29,865 nt of DNA from CAZQIC01 sp964593555 (GTDB lineage: Bacteria > Bacteroidota > Bacteroidia > JAFLBG01): assembly GCA_964593555.1 (NCBI GenBank), contig CAZQIC010000050.1:1-29865 (forward strand). The letters run 5' to 3'. The position numbers were made by a program, and so were the translations under genes. Under the pieces are notes generated by a model that searched no databases, had not been told where the DNA came from, and saw only the letters and a program-made list of their open reading frames with translations. Positions 9,042 through 16,939 of this stretch are shown in pieces; position 1 is the stretch's first letter, and each line of letters opens with the position of its first letter.

Positions 9042-10376
9042 CTAGCGACTGAATTGCTGCTCAAGAGTCCTCTTTTTCTGAAGATCTTTAAGTATTTTTC
9101 GTTCAAGTACCAGGCAGTTGGGACAATTATAATTTTCCCAATAGTTTTTGTTGTAAGGAAACGACTCATTGCTCAGAATTACATTGGGACCAGGTCTATA
9201 ACACTCCTCTTCTTTGAACTTAACTACATTTTCCGTGCGGATATTATTTACAAAAAACTGGACCGACGATCTGTACACTATTTGCTTGTCTGTAAGGGAA
9301 ACGTCAACTGATGTGTAATCCGGTCTTATCATATATATATTATCCTTTTTTGCCTGGCTCAGGTACCATTTGCCATTATACAACCTGTAATCGACACTCA
9401 TTTTAAAATTGCGATGTCTTGCAATGTACCAATGACAATTTTTCGCTTCCATTTCAAAATTAATAGACATAAATGCAAACGTTTCCATATCAATATACAT
9501 ATGCCCAGTTGTGATCTTTTCATCCTTATTCTCAAAAGCAATCACATATACCATTCTGTCATTATACGAGATCACTCCTTCAAGAGTATATTTATAATTT
9601 TTCATCTTATCCGGTTTCATGAACCATAAAAATGAACTTTGTTTTACAAGATCTATTCCCACAATCCTAGGTGGTCCGCCCAGAATACAAGGATTTATAT
9701 CTTGTTTACTTAAATTATCGCTCACCCTTGCTTCAATAATTTTAACCTGATCGTTAGGAGAAGGGTATAATGACCAATGCTCATGGAGCGGAAGTGCTTT
9801 ACGTGTTACTATACTATCCTTAATAGAATTGGTCGAATAGTATTTTTTTATAGCAGCCTCCCTATCCCATTTATAATTATCAGGTGCATAATAGAATATA
9901 CAAGCTGCGTCAGCCAGTTTAATATAACTGCTATCTTCCTGTATTATCTCCCTGTAATATGCGTCTATATAAAATGGATCTGTAGGATAGTTCTCGGGAA
10001 TTTTTTTTATTGCTTCTTTGACAATACCAACAGGATCGACCGGCTTTACCAATACTTCACTAAGGTTATAACTTTTCGGACTGAGATATATTTTTAAATC
10101 GCCGACATCAGAAATATTTTTGATATTATTTGTATAAGATTCGTATCCAAGGAAAGAAACAATTAACTCATTACCTTTTAAAGAATCGGGAAAGCTTAAT
10201 GTAAAAAAACCATCTTCGTTGGTATTTGTCCCAATACTCTCACCTTTTAATTGAACAAGAACATACGGCAAGGGAGAGCTATTACTTTTATCAAATACAT
10301 ACCCGCTTAAAGTAATTGTTTGACCGTGGACAAAAGGTTGCCAAAAAAGAAAAATTGCCAACAGGATTCGTTTCAT
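9042..10376 (-). CDS. Secreted protein with carboxypeptidase-regulatory-like domain
   Basis: This 444-residue protein starts with a signal peptide (MKRILLAIFLFWQPFVHG, cleavage near residue 18). Residues about 22-105 form a CarboxypepD_reg-like beta-sandwich: SGYVFDKSNSSPLPYVLVQL, GTNTNEDGFFTLSFPD, VSFLGYES, then YLSPKSYNLSEVLVKP. This is the domain typical of Bacteroidota outer-envelope proteins. The remaining 330 residues have DAYYREII, a beta-rich middle and a C-terminal CPNC pair near residue 420. They resemble the uncharacterised C-terminal parts of DUF5686-like or related surface proteins, but no beta-barrel is evident. The location is periplasm or outer membrane and the function is unknown. 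It starts 9 nt after the multihaem cytochrome and ends 15 nt before mltG. The CPNC pair could be redox-active or bind metal. Confidence 0.75.
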   Translation of the reverse strand: MKRILLAIFLFWQPFVHGQTITLSGYVFDKSNSSPLPYVLVQLKGESIGTNTNEDGFFTLSFPDSLKGNELIVSFLGYESYTNNIKNISDVGDLKIYLSPKSYNLSEVLVKPVDPVGIVKEAIKKIPENYPTDPFYIDAYYREIIQEDSSYIKLADAACIFYYAPDNYKWDREAAIKKYYSTNSIKDSIVTRKALPLHEHWSLYPSPNDQVKIIEARVSDNLSKQDINPCILGGPPRIVGIDLVKQSSFLWFMKPDKMKNYKYTLEGVISYNDRMVYVIAFENKDEKITTGHMYIDMETFAFMSINFEMEAKNCHWYIARHRNFKMSVDYRLYNGKWYLSQAKKDNIYMIRPDYTSVDVSLTDKQIVYRSSVQFFVNNIRTENVVKFKEEECYRPGPNVILSNESFPYNKNYWENYNCPNCLVLERKILKDLQKKRTLEQQFSR

Positions 10377-10385
10377 TAGTAGTAT

Positions 10386-12431
10386 CTATTTGCCTCCATG
10401 CCCTTGTGCCCTGGACAATTCCCATTCATGGTAAAGCTGATTTGATCGTACGTTATTTGGATACTTTTTTTTCAGTTCCAATAATATTTTTTCTGCCTGT
10501 TTCCCTTTGTCACCTCCCAAATACAAATACAATGCCGCTTTGTTCAAGAGTGCCTGCTCATAATCAGGGTCCAAAGAAAGAGCTTTATTATAATTTATCT
10601 CAGCATTTACCGGATCATTATTCATAAGGTAAACATAGCCAAGGTTTGAAAAGGCTGGGGCATACATGGGATCTTCCTTGATTATTTCTTCAAGCATTTT
10701 TATTGCTTTATCGGTTTGCTTCACGGAAATATAAATGCCCGCTACTTTATTTTTAAACTCAGAAACAAATGGAGCAAGTTTAACTGCCAATTCATAAAAC
10801 CGCAAAGCGCTGTTGTTATCTCCCTTATTTGATAAAGCCTGGCCGATACGGTAATTCGTCCATGCATCATTGTTATCAAATGATTTTTGTATTAACATTT
10901 CATTCAGCAATTTTTCTTTGCCTATTCCATTTACATACTTTATTATTTTATCGTTGTCACTCCTCAGGTAATACAAATGCACCAGCTCTGCTATATTTTC
11001 AGCTATTTCATCAGGCGTAATATCTTTCAGATATTTTTTTGCAGAGTCTAAATAAAAAGGTTCGGCTTCAAATTTTTCATATTGATTAATATATCCCCTG
11101 GCAATAATTTTAGCTGAAGGATTTTTTTCATTTACGGCATACAACGAAATAAATTTGCGCACTTTATCCTGTTCCTTTTTTGAAACAATAGTACGAATAT
11201 AATGATCAGTAATCCGCACATGGGGAATATCAACCGAACCAGATTTTGGCATATGACAAGAAACGCAGTTATTATTTTTTAAATTTCTTTCCGATTCACT
11301 CTCTGTACACTGGTGTTCGTTAGTTGAATGACAATTCATACATTTTCCATTGAACACTTCCATACCTGTAGCTTTCACACTTACATGCGGATTATGACAG
11401 GTAACACAGGTCATTGAATTTTTATACGGACGCAGAACATTTGCCTGATCTCCCTTCGGAACACTTTCTAAAAAACATTTGCTCATCTTCAACCTGTCGG
11501 CATGAGATGCCATAATAAAATCAGTTTCCGAGTCGGTATAACGCGAAAGAAAAACTGTCATTACATCAGAAAGCTTCATGCCCGGTTTAAAATCGTAAAA
11601 AGATTTGTTGTCTTTTAAAACCGTATTTCCTTGCAGGTGGCAGCGCTGACAAAGATCAAATTGCAGATCAACGGATAATTTACCCGGATTAACTATAGAG
11701 AAATCTATATATTTTGAAGTGTCAATTCTTTCTCCAGCTGTTTTTTGCTGAACGTGAATACTTCCCGGACCATGACACCGTTCACAGTTAATTCCATTAG
11801 GAATACTTGAATATTTATTTTCCGAGCCCTGTACAAAATCGGGAAACGAATTATGACAACTCATACATTCCAACCCTATTTTTCGGCTGAAGCGTGAATT
11901 TTTTCCATTCTCAAAACCCGGAGGAAAATCCCAGCGTTTATCCTGTGTATAATAAGTGAGCGGGGCCTGGTAAATATATCCGTTTACATTTATCATATGC
12001 GAATTGGTGTGCTGCCCTGAACCAATGATATAACTTATATCGTGCATGTTTTTGTAAACAGTATCTTTTCCTTCGAGCCGATATTCCTTCACCTTATATA
12101 TTTCATGATCCCAATAAGGCTGATAATAAAGATCAGAGTACTTATCGTACAATACAGGATGCTGAGAAAAATCGGCTGATGATTTTGTTTTACTTGCCGT
12201 ATCAAAAGACATACCCATACCTGTATGCATAAATGAATCGTAGATTTGCTGATGACACAAACGGCATTGCGTCATGCCAACATATTTTGCAGTATCACTA
12301 TGATTAAAGTAAGGCGAAACTTGTTTTTGAGCAACAGAATGTTGTTCTTCCTGTTTAGGTGTGCAACAAATAAAATAGGCAATGATTATAAAAGGAAGAA
12401 AAAGAAATGCGCTCCGTAGTTTTTTACTCAT
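10386..12431 (-). CDS. Seven-haem cytochrome c with C-terminal TPRs
   Basis: This 681-residue exported protein begins with a hydrophobic signal (about residues 8-21) ending at a Cys pair that could be a lipoprotein anchor, although the lipobox is poor. Seven CxxCH motifs follow at about residues 56, 189, 216, 261, 342, 364 and 389 (for example CRLCH, CMSCH, CERCHGPG). Extra His residues such as GSGQHTNSHM may be distal haem ligands. This layout resembles the cytochrome c554 group. Residues about 520-660 contain three to four TPRs (ALRFYELAVKLAP, AEINYNKALSLDPDYEQAL). Periplasmic or surface electron transfer is expected; the donor and acceptor are unknown. ATG 12431 overlaps the end of the GNAT gene by 8 nt, and GTG 12434 is the alternative. 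No cytochrome c maturation genes are in the window. Confidence 0.85.
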   Translation of the reverse strand: MSKKLRSAFLFLPFIIIAYFICCTPKQEEQHSVAQKQVSPYFNHSDTAKYVGMTQCRLCHQQIYDSFMHTGMGMSFDTASKTKSSADFSQHPVLYDKYSDLYYQPYWDHEIYKVKEYRLEGKDTVYKNMHDISYIIGSGQHTNSHMINVNGYIYQAPLTYYTQDKRWDFPPGFENGKNSRFSRKIGLECMSCHNSFPDFVQGSENKYSSIPNGINCERCHGPGSIHVQQKTAGERIDTSKYIDFSIVNPGKLSVDLQFDLCQRCHLQGNTVLKDNKSFYDFKPGMKLSDVMTVFLSRYTDSETDFIMASHADRLKMSKCFLESVPKGDQANVLRPYKNSMTCVTCHNPHVSVKATGMEVFNGKCMNCHSTNEHQCTESESERNLKNNNCVSCHMPKSGSVDIPHVRITDHYIRTIVSKKEQDKVRKFISLYAVNEKNPSAKIIARGYINQYEKFEAEPFYLDSAKKYLKDITPDEIAENIAELVHLYYLRSDNDKIIKYVNGIGKEKLLNEMLIQKSFDNNDAWTNYRIGQALSNKGDNNSALRFYELAVKLAPFVSEFKNKVAGIYISVKQTDKAIKMLEEIIKEDPMYAPAFSNLGYVYLMNNDPVNAEINYNKALSLDPDYEQALLNKAALYLYLGGDKGKQAEKILLELKKKYPNNVRSNQLYHEWELSRAQGHGGK

Positions 12432-12966
12432 CACTATGATCTACGTCATTTATAAGCTGTAACATATATTCGTCGACCCAATTATTACCTAAACGGATCC
12501 ACTGCTTTTTTACACCCACCACTTCGAAGCCAAATTTCTTAAACAACCCAAAGCTTGATTCGTTAGTTACTTCAACGTTACAATACAATTGCTTAAGCCC
12601 AAGTGTGGTGAAGGAATAATTAATGAGCAGTTTCAATGCTTCAGAAGCGCAGCCTTTTTTCCTGTGTTCTGCTTCGGAGATCAATACGCCTATTCCTGCC
12701 CTCCTGTTATTCGGATCAAAATCAAAAAGATCGATGCAGCCAACAACTTCGTCATTCTTATTTTCAATGACCAACCTCAATTGCTTTGTTGTAAAAATAT
12801 CATAATGGGAAGTTTCAAGATATTGTTCTAATGCCAATCTTGAAAAGGGAGCTACAGTATTACTCACATGCCAGATGCTAGAATCATTTTCCCATTTATA
12901 GAGCGATCCTATATCTTCCGGCTCCATCGCCCTTAACTGAATATTTTCTCCGTTGAGTAATTGCAT
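12424..12966 (-). CDS. GNAT family N-acetyltransferase (RimJ/RimL/SpeG-like)
   Basis: This 180-residue protein is one GNAT domain. It transfers acetyl from acetyl-CoA to an amine. The N-terminal strand and helix (LRAMEPEDIGSLYKWENDSS), the motif A region (RAGIGVLISEAEHRKKGCASEALKLL) and the motif B region (LYCNVEVTNESSFGLFKKFGF) are all present. The RKKGCAS segment is the pyrophosphate-binding loop. The features fit the RimJ/RimL or spermidine acetyltransferase branch, but the substrate cannot be assigned. Its ATG directly abuts the stop of the upstream unknown gene (0 nt), and its end overlaps the cytochrome gene by 8 nt. Translational coupling is therefore likely. Confidence 0.88.
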   Translation of the reverse strand: MQLLNGENIQLRAMEPEDIGSLYKWENDSSIWHVSNTVAPFSRLALEQYLETSHYDIFTTKQLRLVIENKNDEVVGCIDLFDFDPNNRRAGIGVLISEAEHRKKGCASEALKLLINYSFTTLGLKQLYCNVEVTNESSFGLFKKFGFEVVGVKKQWIRLGNNWVDEYMLQLINDVDHSDE

Positions 12967-13521
12967 TTATAATACTTGTTCCAGATTGGCAGAACGAATG
13001 CCTTCATAAATATCGTTCATGGAATATTTATTCATTCCAAAAGTATTTCCTAGCATCAGCTGGTCCAAATTTAATTGATAACAGGATGTGATAATATTTT
13101 TTTCGTAAAGCATCGGCAATAACTCGTAAACAAAATTTACATGTTTCATTTCAGGTTCATAAACAGAACCGCAAAAATCTCTGATGGGCGCCAAGCAGGT
13201 TGCCAAACCAATATCCACTCGCGGATATGCTAATGTATATTTTTTAATTTCTTCTTTCAGATCGTCAATAGTAAAAAGAGCGGGAACAGATAATTTAATA
13301 AACACGGTCTCTATTCTTTGCTTATGAATTAACCTCAACAAAGAACTTAAGTTACCATCAACACTTGCTCCTTTTACCGAAAGTGTAAATAATTTACCAT
13401 TTACAGAAACAGCTAAATGTGGCGGTATGCGGGCCGCATAAAGTACCACTAAAAAAATATCGTTGCTTAAGAGCTCTTCCTTAGCAGGCAAAATATTTGT
13501 TATGGTATATTTATTCTCCAT
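12967..13521 (-). CDS. Conserved-looking protein of unknown function
   Basis: This 184-residue protein is soluble, with no signal peptide or membrane segment. I do not recognise its family. It has an alternating strand/helix pattern: TITNILPAKEELLSNDIFLVV, LAVSVNGKLFTLSVKG, FIKLSVPALFTIDDL, then LATCLAPIRDF, YELLPMLYEKNI and a C-terminal NKYSMNDIYEGIRSANLEQV. Two Cys occur in the middle (LATC, DFCGS). It sits between dapF (3 nt gap) and the GNAT gene (0 nt gap), so it is clearly part of the unit. ATG 13521 is preferred over TTG 13524 because it is the next codon and a better start. No function can be given. Confidence 0.7.
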   Translation of the reverse strand: MENKYTITNILPAKEELLSNDIFLVVLYAARIPPHLAVSVNGKLFTLSVKGASVDGNLSSLLRLIHKQRIETVFIKLSVPALFTIDDLKEEIKKYTLAYPRVDIGLATCLAPIRDFCGSVYEPEMKHVNFVYELLPMLYEKNIITSCYQLNLDQLMLGNTFGMNKYSMNDIYEGIRSANLEQVL

Positions 13522-13524
13522 CAA

Positions 13525-14319
13525 TTAAATTTCCACAGTTCCTTCAAACACAAATGTCGCAGTACCTTCGAGCCAAATATCCGTAAAAGTATTGTCTACG
13601 TTCTTTTTAAATTTCACATTAAGTTCTCCTCCCAATGTTTTTATTCCGCAATGATCCGCTCCAGTTGAACNNNNNNNNNNACTGCCATTTACAGAAGCCA
13701 CAAGTGCAGCTGCCACAACACCAGTTCCGCACGAATACGTTTCATCTTCCACACCGCGTTCATATGTTCTTACAAACAAATGTCCACCCTGGCGCTCAAT
13801 AAAATTCACATTGGTGCCTTGTTCTTTGAAGCGCTCATTATTACGGATCGCTTTTCCTTCTTCAAAAACATTTACCGACCTCACATCTTTTACACTTTTT
13901 ACATAATGCGGCGATCCTGTATCCAGGAAAAAATGATCATTATTTTCCTCTATTTTTTTTACATCGTTCATTTTTAAACTCACCCAATCATTCTTCACTA
14001 CAGCAATGTGTTCGCCGTCAATAGCGATAAAATGCGCTTTATCTTTTATTACTCCCAGCCTGTTTGCAAACGCAACAATACATCTGCCGCCATTACCGCA
14101 CATGGATGTTGTTCGGCCATCGGAGTTATAATACACCATTTCAAAATCATACCCCTGCTTGTGCTGTAATAACATTAATCCGTCCGCACCAATACCAAAA
14201 CGTCTGTCGCAGAGCGCAGCAATTTTAGTCGTGTCCAACTCTTTCGTTTTGCCATCGCGGTTATCGATCAAAACAAAATCGTTTCCTGTTCCCTCATATT
14301 TATAAAAATGGACCTGCAT
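13525..14319 (-). CDS. dapF: Diaminopimelate epimerase
   Basis: This enzyme converts LL- to meso-diaminopimelate in the cytoplasm, the last step before peptidoglycan precursor synthesis and lysine formation. The length (about 264 residues) fits the family. The start YKYEGTGNDFVLIDNR and IGADGLML are classical. The two catalytic cysteines are Cys74 in MCGNGGRC and Cys197 in YSCGTGVVAAAL. An assembly gap of 10 Ns lies at 13671-13680 (residues 214-217), between the second active-site motif and IKTLGGELNV. The frame stays open across the gap, so the gene is probably intact, but the sequence near the gap (STGADHC) is unreliable. ATG 14319 is 3 nt after the upstream gene. The neighbouring mltG supports a cell-wall context. 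Confidence 0.95.
   Translation of the reverse strand: MQVHFYKYEGTGNDFVLIDNRDGKTKELDTTKIAALCDRRFGIGADGLMLLQHKQGYDFEMVYYNSDGRTTSMCGNGGRCIVAFANRLGVIKDKAHFIAIDGEHIAVVKNDWVSLKMNDVKKIEENNDHFFLDTGSPHYVKSVKDVRSVNVFEEGKAIRNNERFKEQGTNVNFIERQGGHLFVRTYERGVEDETYSCGTGVVAAALVASVNGSXXXXSTGADHCGIKTLGGELNVKFKKNVDNTFTDIWLEGTATFVFEGTVEI
13671..13680. other. Assembly gap of 10 Ns
   Basis: Ten undetermined bases lie inside dapF. This is a placeholder-sized scaffold gap, so the true length is not known from the sequence. The reading frame happens to remain open with exactly ten. Confidence 0.95.
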
Positions 14320-14322
14320 TGT

Positions 14323-15033
14323 TTATTTAATTTTCGCGATCACCGCTTCGTCTAATACGATCTCAAAATACCTGAACTCCGAAGAATAATCGAATCGGTA
14401 GACTAAAGAAGAGTGTTTGCAATACACTACTCCGTCAATTTTATATATCCTTATATTATCATTTGGACTAATGCCATATAGAATAAGTTTATTCTTTAAC
14501 AGTTTATATCCTCTGTAATTAAGAGGCGAAAGCCAGTACTCAACTTTTAACGTTGATCCCGGAACATCTTTTCTTATTCCACTTATTTTATTTAAAAGAC
14601 TATCCGAATTATTTGTTGCCGCATCTTTATTTCCCTGAACGGATTGTATCTCCATTATTTTCGAAGCGATCATTTCATCTTTCTTCACCACAATATTTTC
14701 TTCATACACTTTAATTGTCGAGTCTGGTCTCAAAGAATCGCTTTTACCAACACTATTTTTAACTGAAGCGGTCAATGTATCCGAAACATTTCCTTCATTG
14801 CGGTGTTTCAAAGGTTTAGAAGTAATTGTATTGTTTTTCTTTTGAGTCAGCTGATTTTCATCAGCGGTATTCACAACTATTTCTTTCACCTCATTTTTCT
14901 TAGCGCTTTTATAAAAACTAAGTTCCTTAAAATAAGAGTCGAGTTTAAAAATAAAAAAACATGCGCCAATTAATAAGCCCAGCATGAGGCCGAAAAAAAA
15001 CACCTGGATCTTATCTTTAAATGGTGATGTCAT
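14323..15033 (-). CDS. Single-pass membrane protein of unknown function
   Basis: From ATG 15033 this is 236 residues. A short basic N-terminus (MTSPFKDK) precedes one transmembrane helix (about residues 10-29, VFFFGLMLGLLIGACFFIF). Then comes a polar, low-complexity linker rich in Ser, Asn, Lys and Asp (about 45-145) and a compact C-terminal domain (about 150-236: VEYWLSPLNYRGYKLLKNKL, IRIYKIDGVVYC, FRYFEIVLDEAVIAKIK). An in-out topology with an extracytoplasmic C-terminus is expected. I do not recognise the family. The longer reading from GTG 15078 is unlikely, because a TAnnTTTG promoter box at 15058-15065 lies inside it. It is the first gene of the operon and ends 3 nt before dapF. A cell-envelope role is inferred only from context. 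Confidence 0.7.
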   Translation of the reverse strand: MTSPFKDKIQVFFFGLMLGLLIGACFFIFKLDSYFKELSFYKSAKKNEVKEIVVNTADENQLTQKKNNTITSKPLKHRNEGNVSDTLTASVKNSVGKSDSLRPDSTIKVYEENIVVKKDEMIASKIMEIQSVQGNKDAATNNSDSLLNKISGIRKDVPGSTLKVEYWLSPLNYRGYKLLKNKLILYGISPNDNIRIYKIDGVVYCKHSSLVYRFDYSSEFRYFEIVLDEAVIAKIK

Positions 15034-15057
15034 ATTGATCATACAAAATAGTACTAC

Positions 15058-15065
15058 CAAAGGTA
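15058..15065 (-). promoter_or_regulatory. Candidate -7 box (TACCTTTG) for the dapF-mltG operon
   Basis: On the minus strand the octamer TACCTTTG is a perfect match to the Bacteroidota TAnnTTTG consensus. It stands 24 nt before ATG 15033 and 15 nt before ATG 15042. No clear -33 TTG is seen at 19-21 nt spacing. The same octamer occurs before rpoD. Confidence 0.5.
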
Positions 15066-15213
15066 AGGAATTTAGCACATGTTAAATATTGTTAAATACA
15101 AATGACAAGGATACTATTGGAACAGCTTTTGTGTTATTTTAGTAGAAACAGCAATGGATGTTTCTTAAAAATGTTAACAACAAAAAATAAACATATGAAA
15201 TAGCCCATATGCC

Positions 15214-15231
15214 TTCGGTATACAAACCGAA
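15214..15231. promoter_or_regulatory. Perfect inverted repeat upstream of htrA
   Basis: TTCGGT and ACCGAA are separated by 6 nt, about 50 nt before the htrA start. It could be a small mRNA hairpin or a protein-binding operator. The rest of 15079-15282 (about 200 nt) shows no gene and no TAnnTTTG box on the plus strand. Confidence 0.35.
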
Positions 15232-15282
15232 ATGAATATCTGGCGTATTCCATGTGACATTAAAAACTAAAAACATTTACAC

Positions 15283-16740
15283 ATGAAAAAGATCCTTGGT
15301 TATTTTATTGTAGCTGTTCTTGGAGGAATGGCTTCGGTAAGTGTGAGCAACCTGTACGAAAAACCTCAGGGCGCTATTTCACAAATTAGTAATTATCAAC
15401 CCGGTAAACTGGTGAGCATGCCATCAGTTTCACCAGAAACTGCTATAGATTTTACGAGTGCGGCCAACACATCTATTCATTCTGTAGTACACGTAAAAAC
15501 CACGTATGAGCCAGAGGCCGCAGGCAACACTTTTTTCTTTGATCCATTTAGCGGCATGACTTGGGGCGACCAGCCCAAGCAACCAATGCCGCAGCAGGCA
15601 TCGGGTTCCGGTGTAATTATTTCCAACGATGGCTATATAGTTACCAATAACCACGTGATAAGTAAAGCGGAGAATATAGAAGTTGTATTAAATGACAAAC
15701 GGACATATACCGCTAAAGTAATTGGCCGCGATCCGGCTACTGACCTTGCACTATTGAAAATTGACGAGAAGGACCTGCCTTATTTAAGTTATGGAAACTC
15801 TGACGCAGTAAAAATAGGCGAATGGGTATTGGCGGTTGGTAATCCGTTTAATCTTAACTCAACTGTAACGGCGGGTATAGTTAGTGCAAAAGCGAGAAAC
15901 ATAAATATCATTCAGGGACAAAATGCAGGAGCACCTGCGGTTGAATCATTTATTCAGACAGATGCCGCTGTAAACCCTGGTAATAGCGGAGGTGCATTAG
16001 TAAGCACTACCGGTCAGTTAATTGGGATAAACTCTGCCATTGCTTCCAACACCGGATCTTATACGGGATATTCATTCGCAGTACCTGTAAATATTGTACG
16101 TAAGGTAGTTGCTGATCTTTTAGAATTCGGTGAGGTGCAGAGAGGATTTATAGGTATTAGTATAAGAGATCTTGATGCGAAGCTGGCAAAAGAAAAAAAT
16201 GTAAATGTCTCTAAGGGAGTTTATGTTGAAGGATTAGCTGATGGAGGTTCTGCCGCAGAGGCAGGAATTGAGCAGGGAGATATCATTACAAAAATTGGTG
16301 AAGTTGAGGTGAACAATGTGCCGCAATTGCAGGAACAGGTAAGCAGATTCAGGCCTGGCGATAAAGTAATGGTAAGTTTAAATAGAGGCAGTTCAGAAAA
16401 AATTGTTCCGGTTACATTAAAGAACAAAGATGGCAACATGGATGTGGTGAAGAAAACTGAATCTGCAAAACTGGAATCACTCGGTGCAAGTTTCGAAAAA
16501 ATATCTCCTGATGATATGAAAAAACTGAACATCAAAAATGGTATGCGTATCACCGGATTAGAGGGAGGTAAATTAAGAAGCGCCGGTATCAGAGAAGGTT
16601 TTATTATAACCAGCATTGATAAGAAAAAAATTAATGAAATAGTGGATCTTCAGGCAGCGCTTGAGAACAAACAGGGCGGTGTACTTATCGAAGGCGTGTA
16701 TCCCAATGGTACGAAGGCTTACTACGGTTTCGGGTTGTAG
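15283..16740 (+). CDS. degP: HtrA/DegP (Do-like) periplasmic serine protease
   Basis: This 485-residue envelope protease and chaperone removes misfolded periplasmic proteins. An N-terminal hydrophobic segment (residues about 4-22) is a signal peptide or anchor. The trypsin-like domain (about 60-285) carries the full catalytic triad: His124 in YIVTNNHVI, Asp154 in DPATDLALLKI and Ser235 in NPGNSGGAL. PDZ1 is at about 288-385 (RGFIGISIRDLD, GSAAEAGIEQGDIITKIG). A shorter PDZ2 is at about 398-480 (MRITGLEGGKLRSAGIREGF). The order protease-PDZ-PDZ and the length match the DegP/DegQ type. It is monocistronic, between a divergent promoter region and a strong terminator. The GASFEKISPDDMKKLNI spacer between the PDZ domains is typical of Bacteroidota members. 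Confidence 0.93.
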   Translation: MKKILGYFIVAVLGGMASVSVSNLYEKPQGAISQISNYQPGKLVSMPSVSPETAIDFTSAANTSIHSVVHVKTTYEPEAAGNTFFFDPFSGMTWGDQPKQPMPQQASGSGVIISNDGYIVTNNHVISKAENIEVVLNDKRTYTAKVIGRDPATDLALLKIDEKDLPYLSYGNSDAVKIGEWVLAVGNPFNLNSTVTAGIVSAKARNINIIQGQNAGAPAVESFIQTDAAVNPGNSGGALVSTTGQLIGINSAIASNTGSYTGYSFAVPVNIVRKVVADLLEFGEVQRGFIGISIRDLDAKLAKEKNVNVSKGVYVEGLADGGSAAEAGIEQGDIITKIGEVEVNNVPQLQEQVSRFRPGDKVMVSLNRGSSEKIVPVTLKNKDGNMDVVKKTESAKLESLGASFEKISPDDMKKLNIKNGMRITGLEGGKLRSAGIREGFIITSIDKKKINEIVDLQAALENKQGGVLIEGVYPNGTKAYYGFGL

Positions 16741-16762
16741 TTTTTGGGTAAGCTTCATCGTC

Positions 16763-16791
16763 AAAAAGGCTTCGTTTAACGAAGCCTTTTT
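16763..16791 (+). terminator. Rho-independent terminator after htrA
   Basis: A perfect 12-bp stem (AAAAAGGCTTCG / CGAAGCCTTTTT) with a 5-nt TTTAA loop ends in a T tract, 22 nt after the htrA stop. Confidence 0.9.
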
Positions 16792-16863
16792 GCATTTTAT
16801 CTACACCACATAAATATATGATTTTCAATAAGTTACCTGTCTAAAATTAATGTATTAAAATAG

Positions 16864-16894
16864 TTGACTTTGGTTTTACTAAGGAGTACCTTTG
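16864..16894 (+). promoter_or_regulatory. Primary-sigma promoter of rpoD
   Basis: TTG at 16864-16866 (-33 box) and TACCTTTG at 16887-16894 (-7 box) are separated by 20 nt, the spacing known for the Bacteroidota primary sigma. This is the best promoter in the window. It predicts a 5' leader of about 40 nt. Confidence 0.75.
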
Positions 16895-16939
16895 TAATGT
16901 TATCTTAATAATTTAATCCCTAAAATTTAACCTAGGAAT

